From positions 459,770-523,769 of the forward strand of contig SSNU01000208.1 in NCBI GenBank assembly GCA_012064415.1: a stretch of DNA of 64,000 bases, given 5' to 3'. The translations under genes and the position numbers were made by a program. Below the pieces are notes generated by a model. The model had not been told where the DNA came from. It worked only from the letters and a program-made list of their open reading frames with translations, and made no database searches. Of this stretch, positions 30,769 to 40,777 are shown in pieces; within the stretch, counting starts at the first letter, position 1, and each line of letters starts with the position of its first letter. Source of the stretch: Gyrodactylus bullatarudis. Lineage: Eukaryota > Platyhelminthes > Monogenea > Gyrodactylidea > Gyrodactylidae.

Positions 30769-33700
30769 TTATTTATTATTAATACAAGCTGTTGAATTGC
30801 AAAGGGTCCTTGTTAAATCATTCCTTGAATAGAGTATTTTACTACCAGTATACCAGAGGCCATTAGTTGTAGAGTAGGAACCGTCCATAGCTGAAATTTT
30901 AATTGTCTCCGGTCCATCAGGTAAACTCAGTTCAGCTTCATAATTCGGTGCTGCTGTCATCATTTTCAAGTTAACAACCTCTCTATTGAAGGCATAATTT
31001 GCTGTTGGTACCACGTACTTTTTACCATTGTTTAGACTCGATAAAATCAAGTGGACTGGAAAACAATGTCTTCGTATAACCTGTAATGTAACAGTTGGAA
31101 TGTATCTAATTTTTAATTGATTGATATCTGGTCAAAAGTAACCACTAGTGTATAGAATTTTCACAAAAAACTAATGGAATTTCGAAAATGCATCGAATTT
31201 CAACATTTAAAAAATCCATTTCGGAAATTTAATTCGATTAAAATACATATTTGGGATCCAATCCATATTATACAAAAAATTTTAATTAGCCTCAAACGTT
31301 GAACTTATTTATTCTAAAAACTTCAAAATTTGTGTTTTCCTCACTATGAGGAGATAACTATTGAAATATTTTTTGTGAAAAATAGTAAACTCTGATAGGT
31401 CATATCAAACATAAAAATACTTACAAAATCGTAGAGAGTAGCATTGTTGACAATGACTTCCCCAGTTAGCTTATCTCCTTTCATTAAGGAGATGGCATCA
31501 TTCGTAGGGATAATGCAGGTATACTTGCCTCCTTTGGCTAGAATCTTGTCTGGGTAACCATCTTTTAAGTAGGCTCCGAATACATTAAAGGACTCTAGGG
31601 ATTTTGTCATGGGATCTCTTACAAGGCCGGGGACATCGTTGATCACTTGGACTGTGGGACCATTTGTTGTGGGCAAGTCGGGATTTGTAATCTTTGCCCT
31701 AGTGTAACTTCCATCTTCAGCTTTGGCTTCGATCCAGGAACCTTGTGAATCTTTCTTTAATCTCACTGCCTGTGGAATGCCGTCTACGTCAAAAATTTGG
31801 TTCGCGAATTTTTCAGAGCTAACTGCTGTTGGTAGGATCATCCTTGACAAAATTGCTATCTAGAGAGGTCCATGAGAATTAAATTGAGCATATTTATCAG
31901 AATGGGGCAAGATTTTCACGACTATAGTTGATATTTATCAAAACGGCACGAAATAAAAGCGCCATATTCTTATAACTGGCATCAATCCTTTTTTACTCAT
32001 GGGGCTAATTTGTATTGAAATTCTAAGATGACAAGTTTTGACGGAACAAAGTTAATTATTAGAAAGAAGAAAAATGGGTATAAGAAATAACCGATGAATT
32101 CCCGAGAAATAGACAATTCCCAGTCGATGAAGGTTTCCTATCAACTTCCCCATGAGCTTAGAACCATTAAAAGTTATAGTCTAGGTGAAAAATTATCAAA
32201 GCGTACTTGATTCTCTTGGGGCAGAGTCTGTATGAGATTGGCTACAGCACTATTTGGCACGAATATTGTGGTATCTTTATTTGCAGCTGACATCAACTGA
32301 GAACACTTTTCATTCGAATTGCACAGAATGTAGAACATGCTGAAGTACATAGGAAAATAAGGCTCAAATTATAATTTAATTTCGCTAGTTACTCTCAATT
32401 CACATAAATCATGAATAAAATACGTACATATGATTAGGGGGATCCGAGTAACTCACTTTGAATGCTTCTTCATTAGATCAGTTGATGACTCGAAGAGGAA
32501 TCCTATTAGCTTGTCCACCAAGTAGACATTGCCATGGCTTATAACATTGGTCTCGGATAAAATCTGCACCGAATTTCCGTCAATTGTAAGCATTACTATA
32601 TTTATTGAAAGAAAACAGAATTAGTAAAGCTGGATCCAAGAAGATTACAAAACAAGGAAGATATTTTTGGTAATAGTGTTGTCTGGATATTCAATGAAAT
32701 AAGTTTACTTCACAAAAAGAGATCTCTATTTTGAGCCAAGTATCAAGTAGCTGCCAGCCCATCGTAACCCAAGAAGGTCTTGTCTATCACCCACAAAAAC
32801 CTAAATTTATATGGCTTTTATAATTTATTTGTGGTATCTTCTTATTATTTCATTGAAAACAAGGTCGTAAAGTAAATTATTCAGAATATGGGGATCCATT
32901 ACTTCTTCCTTGTTGATTCTTGTAAACCTTGCCTTCCTTGTAACCAGCTCGTTGGGTATTACTGCAGATCTTTGGCAGGCCAGCATAGAATTTTATCTCC
33001 TCAATCGAATTAAACCATTCTGAATAGATCAATTGATTCGGAGCTATTTGATAGCTGAGCACTTTGGCCAGTTCCTCAGGCTTACTCATGAGTTCGATGC
33101 GTTTATCATAGGGAATTTGATTCCAACCGGAGTTCGATAGTAGGAAGTAGGTTGAGTAACAGCCTGACCTCTTAGGAAAAGCAATATCGTAGACATTGGG
33201 ATTCAGGCTCCTGAGTTTTTGCCACATTTCCAATGATATCCTTGAAAATAAAATTCTCAATTAACTAACTAAATATTAACTCAGCTTGAATAGGTGGACT
33301 TGCGATAAATCAGATCTTTCTTTCATATAGTCCCATATGTCATTTTGGTTGATTTGGCCGAGAGTCTTGTCAACAACATGAACTGTAACCAAGTTACCAG
33401 TAACATCAGGCTTTATCACCTTCATGCTATTTGCATACAGTACCGGTCCTGTAGGACTCTATAGAGGGAACAATACCTATAGATGCCAATATTAACTTAC
33501 ATTCAATTTGAACAGGTGGTAATTGTCTACTTTTTGAACTCGGCCATAGCCTATATCAATGAGACTAGCGTCTTCGCCACCTGTATTCCAATTGTTTGAG
33601 GTGATTTCTTTATCTGGTAAAGGAAGGAGATTACAGACTAGGAATTACAAAATATAAAATAATCCTGTATCGAAGTAACCGGTATGAACCCTGAATCGTC

Positions 33701-33871
33701 TACAGCAAAGACTGTTAATTTTGCATTATCTGATACTTCCTTATCGATATTTTTACTAATAATTTCATTTGTAAACTTGGAACATTGCCCGAGTGAGTTG
33801 AGAACTCCCAAGAGATTTCCATAGCATAATCTCGATGTCTGGACAAGCAATAGAACCAATAAGAACCACAT
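30769..33871 (-). CDS. Secreted fasciclin (FAS1)-domain protein, TGFBI/periostin-like
   Basis: A probable extracellular adhesion protein. MWFLLVLLLVQTSRLCYG is a signal peptide. Inferred exons are 33871-33649, 33613-33501, 33458-33281, 33240-32903, 32595-32457, 32339-32207, 31859-31425 and 31080-30769, about 620 residues. Repeated FAS1 units are visible: TVFAVDDSGFIP with VTVHVVDKTLG; PEELAKVLSYQIAP with NVYLVDKLIG; TIFVPNSAVANLIQ with VQVINDVPG; and FNVFGAYLKDGYPDKIL with CIIPTNDA. There are thus about four, some incomplete. No C-terminal anchor is evident. Three introns are 35, 42 and 40 nt. The junction 33281/33240 leaves the frame off by one base with canonical sites, so that boundary is uncertain. 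The stop lies 34 nt from that of ASCC2. Confidence 0.75.
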
Positions 33872-34089
33872 GATTATTCAAGCTTTTATTTCTGACAATG
33901 ATTTAGATTACTAAAGACACTAGATGCACATTTGTGTCAATGATTTTCAATAAAAACTAAACATGACCCAATAGAAATTTCACACAATGCAAACCGTGAT
34001 GTAAAGCACATTGATTGCTGTAATTTTGCTTGAACTTTCTTCGTTTGTATTCATTCTTTCATATTGCTGGAATTGCATATTCATCAGAG
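33872..34089. promoter_or_regulatory. Divergent upstream region, FAS1 gene / thrombospondin-repeat gene
   Basis: The 218 bp between two divergently transcribed secreted-protein genes probably hold both promoters. No canonical TATA box or other site is recognised. Confidence 0.4.
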
Positions 34090-36460
34090 ATGTTGAATTT
34101 GAGAAAGGATTTAATATTTATCTTTCTCCTGAGTGTTACACAAGGAATTAGTGAGTTTTTTACGAACCATCTTTTTCAAAAATACCATAAGTTATTGCTT
34201 GAATAGGTTATATTTTCGAGTCTCATCAGGTTTAAATAAAGAAAAACCTAGGCGTGCATAAGTTGAATAAAGCCCATTATTCTTAGTCAACTTCTTAACC
34301 AGAATGGAAATTTATTGAAATACATGAGACTTGCGAGAAAAAGAAACCTGGCTTATTTTTCTTGTTTCACCAATTTATTTGCCTGTTAGCTAATCAAATT
34401 TTCTATGAAGATTACGACGACATAATATATCAAGGGATTCAGTTACCTTCGGGTTCAACTGATGAAGAAATCAAGAATGAGGAAAGCTTCCTGTACAATT
34501 TTGAAGAGAAAGCCATGTCATTGTTGGTATTTTCAGGGTGGACAGATTGGTCAGCATGTCCCGAGTCTAAAGGTCTCCTGGCTAGCTGTATAACCAGAGA
34601 TGAATTCGAAAAGAAGAGCTACCTTATCAATTTACAGAAGCGGGAAAGAATTTGTCGTCAGGCCGATGTTATCTTGAGTCGGTCAAGTGTTGAACCATGT
34701 CAGCAAGACGAAATGATTCAACAGGAAACTCGAGAATGTCAGGCTCCATCGATTTGCCCGCCACCAGGTAACTTCATCAACAGGGTTTCTTAATGAATAA
34801 TTACAGGATTTTCAGACATTTACCCTACTAGCAAGAGGTGGTTATCATGATTTGAATATTATTTGACTCTCTTGTCCAACATTTGCTTGTCCGATTTCTA
34901 GCATTTTGGTGTGAGGCATAGTAGTAACCAGTAACCACACTTTGCTACAGGTTAAAAGGTTCCTTTTTCTTTCCTACACAACGTGAGAAAATATGATTCT
35001 AGAAATTATTATTACAAGTCGTTTCACTTTATAGAGCTTCTAGCTGTATTTAGTGAAACGTAAAATGTACTTATAAAAAATACTTTCAAGTCAATGGAGC
35101 TTGGTCGAATTGGTCTGAATGGTCCGAATGTTCATTGAAATGCCAACAGCCAGACGATACATACGACAGAAGGACAGAACGAAAAATTTCGACAGGTTGG
35201 CAAACACGTCAGCGTCACTGTAACAACCCTACGCCAAAGTACGGCGGTAATAAATGCGATGGGTTATACAAGGAACGTCAACTTTGTACCAATTCCACTA
35301 CACCTTACTGTCCAAGTAGGTTTTCTAGCAGAGAAAACTAATTTTTATTTTCTCTAATTCTATAAAAAAAGTTCACGGAAGTTGGACACCATGGCAACCC
35401 TTAAGAGCATGTGATCCATTGGTGAATATTGATGAAGAGCTGCCAGAGAATTATGAATGGAGGGAATCATTTAATATCATTGAACCAGGTCGAAGGTGTA
35501 CACCTGGTGTCCTGTTACAGGAACGACGATGCTCAGCACCACAGCCGAGAAATGGAGGTTCCATGTGCCTTTTATCTAATGTAAGGTCATTATTCTGTAA
35601 ATGCAAAAGATAATGCAATGGGTTTTTTATGGTTAAACTTAATGAAGGATTATTATTATGATTATTATCGTCAGATAGAGCAGTGTTAGATCAAGGATTC
35701 CTACTAAATATATATAGAAAATGTATTAGTTTAGTAACTCAACCTGATTTTGAATCAATGTATAGCTATCCTAAAGTTGATTCTAAATTTTAATTTGTAG
35801 TCCTCATCTAACAGTGCAAGCTATGGAATGGTAGAACTGCAAAGATCTCATTGTTGGATACAAGAGGGTTGTATATCAAGTCAGTATTCACAAATGGGCC
35901 TCGACCCAGCACAAGATTGTTCATTTCGATCAGTAGGATCGAATAGAGTTGAAATTTACTGGAGACGACAATCATATGGACGAATACCAACATATTATCT
36001 AATAAGATGGCATAATGGAAGAAGCAATGAATTCGACCAGAGAATTGTAATAGTCAATGATAAAAATCTTGATGCTTGGGGTGAAAGTTACCATGAAATT
36101 GTGGATAACTTACGCAGTCAAGAGAATTACGAATTCGAAATTTTCTCCATTCTAGAGGAAGATAAAACTAATAATCTACCAAGACTTGAGGCCAAAGATC
36201 CGGCCTGTCAAGCAGAAGTTTACACTGGAAGAGGTAGCTGATTAATTTCATTAATTTAATTTCTTTTCTCGATTCTAGTTGATGGCAAATGGTCTAGCTG
36301 GAGTGCCTGGGATGAATGTTCCTCAACATGTATTAGACGAAGAGGTGTCCAGAATCGTTATCGAACATGTGTCTTTCATGATCCCTATAACAAGGGTAGT
36401 GATTGTAGTGGGGACTCGGAAATTGAAAAAATTTGCTATGGCCAGGAATTTGATTGTTGA
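34090..36460 (+). CDS. Secreted thrombospondin type-1 repeat protein
   Basis: Six exons (34090-34150, 34303-34767, 35091-35315, 35372-35580, 35801-36233, 36279-36460) join in frame to 524 residues. Exon 1 encodes the signal peptide. Four TSP1-type repeats begin with WxxW motifs: SGWTDWSAC; GAWSNWSEWSEC; GSWTPWQPLRAC; and GKWSSWSAWDEC, each followed by conserved Arg and Cys residues. Between repeats 3 and 4 is a cysteine-poor region with a beta-sandwich look (IYWRRQSYGRIPTYYLIRW), possibly fibronectin-III-like. Several repeat exons begin at phase 1, as expected for shuffled extracellular modules. It likely acts in the extracellular matrix; no orthologue is named. The TGA stop overlaps AATAAA. 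Confidence 0.82.
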
Positions 36461-36465
36461 ATAAA
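36460..36465 (+). terminator. Poly(A) signal overlapping the stop of the TSP1 gene
   Basis: AATAAA begins at the last base of the TGA stop, implying a minimal 3' UTR, as also seen in the zinc-finger gene. Confidence 0.55.
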
Positions 36466-36469
36466 GAAA

Positions 36470-37250
36470 ATTATTTTCTTCAACACTGTTGAAAATTGTT
36501 TGACTTCTCAGATCGCTAGTTCGGTCAAATTCGTCACACGGTGTACGGAGAAAAAATAGCTTTTAAATGAATTCTCGTACATGAACAAAATAAATCAGTC
36601 TACAAGCACAAGAATTCTGAGATCTCTTAAATAATTTGGCTTTTAGTCAGAGTCAATTTCAACTTTGAAACGGTATTCTGAGCATAGTGTAAATTTTATT
36701 TTGGTTTGAATTCTGCGTGAAATTGTGTACATGCGTATGTTAAAAGCAACTTTTCAAAATTCTTTTTCTCCAACACCGTGTAAGCGTTATACATGCGATA
36801 TAGAATAGATTTTTTGACTACCCAGAGTAATCGTAAGGACCTTATTGGTCCAAATTGAGGGTATTCATTGAATACTATTCAAACTAATTTCTTTATAATA
36901 GCCTAAATATGAGATGTAGATAAAGCTATAAAAAATACTATGCAAAATTATTCCGTTCGCTTAAATAGATGAACTACTATTGTGAAAACTCTATCAAAAA
37001 GTTGACGGAATTTTCCTTCGTTTACGATATCAATGAATAGTCTATTTTTGTGTTTAAAAAGATAGCTGAAATCGTATAGAAATTTACTCGTAAATTAACT
37101 GGTAGAGAATTTTATTATCTATCGAATCATGAATGCTTTAAAAATAGCTTGATAAATTTAGATTTTTTAAGTGAACGGAATATTTTTGCAACCACCATTT
37201 GAAAAGTAACAAGTATTATTTCTGGATAGCTTGTCATGAGATCTTTGTGA
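36470..37250. other. Spacer, nothing recognised
   Basis: AT-rich spacer between two convergent genes. It contains a run of weakly similar short tracts but no gene. Confidence 0.5.
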
Positions 37251-37271
37251 TTTTATTTATACTTGTTTGCC

Positions 37272-37775
37272 CTATAGATCTTGAATGAGACTTTGTTCGT
37301 CAACCTTGTTTGGTACTGAAATCCTTCTCTCATGGAATATATGAATAATCCTCTTCATATCACTAGCGGCAAAATAAATTGAGAGAATATGCACAAGGAC
37401 AGTTAGCCAATAGATCATGGCAACTGTATCAAGATTATCACGAGTTTTGTTCTCTGGTAAATTCCAGGTGCTAGCCACAGCCATGCCAATTGTGAAGAGA
37501 ATTGAGGCGCCAGTACCGAGCAACATTAATCCGAGGAAACCGACGATTCTCTTGATGATAATGAGAACTTGGAAAAATATCGGAACAGCCAGAGTCATAT
37601 TATGGAGGACAGTTGCATGATACAGAGTGTCATTCGAGTTAATTTCTTGCCATTTCTCTGTAAGACGATACAATAAATATCTAGACATTATTAGGCCAGC
37701 CAAGGGGAAAATGTATTTGAGACGATTTGGATTAAACCGCATGATTGCTCCTTTAACAGAGCTAAAAAGTGACAT
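37272..37775 (-). CDS. Four-helix membrane protein of unknown family
   Basis: An intronless frame of 167 residues starting at ATG 37775. Hydrophobic segments lie at about residues 20-36 (YIFPLAGLIMSRYLLY), 58-74, 79-101 (IVGFLGLMLLGTGASIL...) and 118-136 (VAMIYWLTVLVHILSIYFAA), so four membrane spans are likely. The ends are polar, with a basic N-terminus and an acidic C-terminus. A minus-strand AATAAA at 37252-37257 supports a real transcript. I do not recognise the family. Fungal- and animal-type small TMEM proteins are the general class, and no function is proposed. Confidence 0.65.
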   Translation of the reverse strand: MSLFSSVKGAIMRFNPNRLKYIFPLAGLIMSRYLLYRLTEKWQEINSNDTLYHATVLHNMTLAVPIFFQVLIIIKRIVGFLGLMLLGTGASILFTIGMAVASTWNLPENKTRDNLDTVAMIYWLTVLVHILSIYFAASDMKRIIHIFHERRISVPNKVDEQSLIQDL

Positions 37776-38258
37776 TAGAATCTAGATGAATTCGATAAAT
37801 TTTATTTAAGAAATATTCCAACCAACTTGACTAATTGACGTTGCTTTTGAAAGTGAGAGAGAAAATTAAACCTGATTCTCTCAAGTTCACATGTAGAGAG
37901 AGCTTTAATTTTAATTACCACAAGTTTGAAATGTGCACAAATGTGTTCGAAATATACAAGAGAGAAAAAAAGGTACCTGTTGCTTTTTTTCACTTTGGAA
38001 TAAAATGAATACTTGTCATTATTATTTTTTTATTCAAGTTTTGTGTGCAGAAAATTCAGAGAGAAATTCTGCTGTTAATTAGAGAGTTAGATAGAGTCAT
38101 TTTGTCAAGATTTGTAAATATATATATATATTCATTGTGTTTAATAGTAATGATAATGTGTGAAAAAATGTTGGTTTTACAGGGATGTAAGCGATACTCA
38201 ACAGGGGGCATATATATTCATCCCCTTTTCTCATGAATGTACATCACCCATTAGCTGA
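37776..38258. other. Upstream region of membrane-protein and engrailed genes
   Basis: Divergent intergenic DNA with a (TA)n tract near 38117-38130. Short open frames here have no family match. Confidence 0.5.
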
Positions 38259-38260
38259 CT

Positions 38261-38269
38261 ATATAAAAG
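38261..38269 (+). promoter_or_regulatory. TATA box of the engrailed gene
   Basis: ATATAAAAG, about 45-50 nt before the start codon at 38314. This allows a start site near 38290 and a short 5' UTR. It is the clearest core promoter motif in the window. Confidence 0.6.
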
Positions 38270-38313
38270 GGAAAAGAGAAAATTATTAATATTATTACTG
38301 TAAAACCAAAGTT

Positions 38314-39177
38314 ATGGACGGGGAAGAGGATAACTTTGATAAAGCCTCTCACTCATTGACTAGCCTACTTTTGAGTAAACTATTGAAGGAGATTCCGAGG
38401 GAAAATCAGCAGATTTTAATGACAGAGTTATTCCAGGAGAAGGACAAGAAAAAGAGGAGAAACGGTTTCTATATTAGTGACTTGATAGATAATCAAGATG
38501 AACTTATTAATTATCGGGAGGGTCATTTGAAGGATATGAAAAACATGTTTCCAGCCTGGATATTTTGCACCCGATATTCGAATAGACCTAATCTATGTAA
38601 GTTCCTATGGGATTTTAAAACTGAATGAAATTTGATTATCAAAAGTTAAGGGTTAATTAGCAGAAGACATATGATTGATTTCAAAAGATTTATTCTAATC
38701 AGTTATTATTAGGAATAAATTTCATGACTTGAAACATTGTGATATCTACAGGCAGTTCTGAAAAAAGATCCTGACCTGTTAAAGTTCGTGCATTTTTACC
38801 AATGCATTTGAGTAGCAAAACATAATAACGATAAAGAAAATAATTCTTAGGTTAGATATTTTGTCAAGTAAAAATTATTTTAGAGAAGAATGTAGTTCAC
38901 TCACTTCGTATAATTGATTTATTAAATTAATACTTTCTAATTAACAGCTGGTAGATGTAAATCAAAGAGGAAGCTTCATGTTAACAGCACCAACAGAAGG
39001 CCTAGGACTTGTTTCTCTGAAGATCAAATTGAATCCTTAATGAGAGAATTTCAGCAGGACAAATACTTGAATGAAAGTCGAAGAAAGAGAATATCCAAGG
39101 AGCTTGATCTGAAGGAAAGTCAAGTTAAAATCTGGTTCCAGAATAAAAGAGCAAAATCAAAAAAGATTCAAGCATAA
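38314..39177 (+). CDS. en: Engrailed-class homeobox transcription factor
   Basis: Exons 38314-38596 and 38948-39177 give 170 residues, very short for Engrailed. FYISDLI (near residue 52) fits the Groucho-binding EH1 motif (FxIxxIL). [14 protein letters not shown] is the EH2 motif that contacts Extradenticle/PBX and is diagnostic of the class; the intron follows it, as in other engrailed genes. The homeodomain runs from about TNRRPRT to KSKKI, with LKREF-like [13 protein letters not shown], and IWFQNKRAK with Gln at position 50. The protein ends IQA directly after the homeodomain, so EH5 is absent. It is expected to be a nuclear repressor in segment or neural patterning. A TATA box lies upstream. 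Confidence 0.9.
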
Positions 39178-39258
39178 ATCTATTAAGAGCATAATCTAAA
39201 AATACAAAGCTTGATGTTTTTATACATAAAATAGTTGTTCTCTTGAGCAGTTGATCAA

Positions 39259-39264
39259 ATAAAA
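39259..39264 (+). terminator. Poly(A) signal of engrailed
   Basis: AATAAA about 80 nt after the stop, only 8 nt before the 3' end of the convergent RING-finger frame. Confidence 0.6.
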
Positions 39265-39271
39265 ATTTAAT

Positions 39272-39676
39272 TTAAGCCTGTTCTTCCATCATAATTTTAT
39301 TAATAAGCGCTAAACTGGCTTGTTCATCTTCTTTTTGGCGTTTTAACCTTTCTCGGTCATATCTTTGTTGAGCTTCTAGTAATTCTTTGTATATTTCTCC
39401 TGGCTTAGCTTCCTCTAAATCACTGAGTATATCGCATTTGTCATCACAAATTTCATTGAATTCAGCGACTACTGACTTTGAAAGGTTTTTATCAACTAAA
39501 TCGTCAAGATTTTTACATCTTCTGAGCCAACTTGAAATACGATAACGACAGATGGGACATTCGAGATTACTAAGCTCCCGAATTCTCTCTAAGCATTCTT
39601 TACATAAAATATGATCACATGGAAGTTTGATTGGCTTATCTAGATTTTCAAGACAAATTACACAGCTGCTTTTCAT
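39272..39676 (-). CDS. RING-finger E3 ligase, RNF168-like, short form
   Basis: 134 residues in one exon. The C3HC4 RING occupies residues 4-43: CVIC, LPCDHILCKEC and CPICRYRISSWLRR. The RRxSSWxR continuation right after the RING is characteristic of RNF168/RNF169. The segment AKPGEIYKELLEAQQRYDRERLKRQKEDEQASLALINKIMMEE matches the RNF168 region leading into its first ubiquitin-interacting helix; the key residues are the KPGE, the A-S-x-x-x-I and the acidic end. RNF168 ubiquitylates H2A at DNA breaks. The rest of the protein (second ubiquitin-binding helix, long tail) is missing, and no downstream exon is obvious. Orthology is likely but unproven. Confidence 0.75.
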   Translation of the reverse strand: MKSSCVICLENLDKPIKLPCDHILCKECLERIRELSNLECPICRYRISSWLRRCKNLDDLVDKNLSKSVVAEFNEICDDKCDILSDLEEAKPGEIYKELLEAQQRYDRERLKRQKEDEQASLALINKIMMEEQA

Positions 39677-39679
39677 CTA

Positions 39680-40105
39680 AATTTTGAAATCAATTCCATT
39701 TAAACAAGACTACCCTATAAGATATTCTGATGAAATTTTCAAACTTTTAAGCCAACTATTTAAAAAATTTATCCAAAAAAATTTGAAACACTTCGTATTA
39801 TTCTCTACCATCATAAAATTAATTTTGCTTCAATTGATGGGTTATAATATTGATTCAATATAAAAAAAATTTACAACTTGTTAATTTATAAAACTTCATT
39901 TTACTAATCTTGTTGGAAAAAAATTAAATATTATGGGCTATACTGAGGTGTCTCCTGATTGAGGGGTTTCCACTATTCTTAAAATTGAAGAATCTTAAAC
40001 TGATTATTTTCAAATTATCCAATACATATTATAAAGTTCAAGGATGAGTGTTTTTAAAATTGCATTAATCGATTTAAGAATTAAAGTTATATGAATAATG
40101 AGTTG
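39680..40105. other. Spacer between RNF168-like and Elongin C genes
   Basis: About 430 bp of AT-rich sequence holding the RNF168-like promoter and the Elongin C 3' UTR. No other feature is recognised. Confidence 0.5.
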
Positions 40106-40107
40106 AT

Positions 40108-40461
40108 TTAACAATCAAGAAAATTGGCTGCCATCAAGAGTTCTAAGCATATCTCTGGGGGAATAGGAAATTCTGGAATTTCACTGGAGCTATTGGTATA
40201 TCTAACTTTGTAAACGAAGTAACTGCAAACTTTAGATAGTATATGTGAAGGAATATCTCTGAAATGTACAACATTCGTTTCGTTTTCTGTGTATTGACAG
40301 GGACCGCTGAGCATTGCTTTAATTGTAGCGCTTGTCAGAGCGAAATTTCTATTGACGTAAAATTCATGATCATCGCTCGAGAGTAATTTTACATACATAG
40401 CATTTGATCCTTCGGCATTTCCAAAGTTGTTCTCTGCAACATTTTGTTGTTCATTAGACAT
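40108..40461 (-). CDS. ELOC: Elongin C
   Basis: An adaptor that pairs with Elongin B and joins BC-box substrate receptors to cullin-2/5 ubiquitin ligases; it is also part of the Elongin elongation factor. 117 residues in one exon, close to the usual 112. It shows [56 protein letters not shown] and the invariant ending [12 protein letters not shown]. The start at 40461 (MSNEQQN) is chosen because the family begins with a short acidic tail. The frame extends 18 codons upstream with no conservation. Confidence 0.97.
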   Translation of the reverse strand: MSNEQQNVAENNFGNAEGSNAMYVKLLSSDDHEFYVNRNFALTSATIKAMLSGPCQYTENETNVVHFRDIPSHILSKVCSYFVYKVRYTNSSSEIPEFPIPPEICLELLMAANFLDC

Positions 40462-40777
40462 TTTTCCAAAAATTTTGAAATTGAAAATCTTTGAAAACAA
40501 TAAGAGTACAAGCACCTAAGAAACAGTTTGTTTTTCCATATCCCACAAAAATATTTTTAAATTCATCAAGTCCATGTGAGTTACTTACAACGGGTCAACT
40601 AGTCATATATCTCAATTAATTTCATAGCTGATACATCTATATAATTACCACCACTTATATCATCATTTTAAACGGAATATACAGTTGTAATCGAGAGAAT
40701 TAACAATTTAGCCGAATAATTTGTATATTGGAATCATAAATCAATAGAATATTTAATTTCGACAGAATTCTTCGAAA
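40462..40777. promoter_or_regulatory. Divergent upstream region, ELOC / large serine-rich gene
   Basis: 316 bp between two divergent start codons. It presumably holds both promoters; no motif is recognised. Confidence 0.35.
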
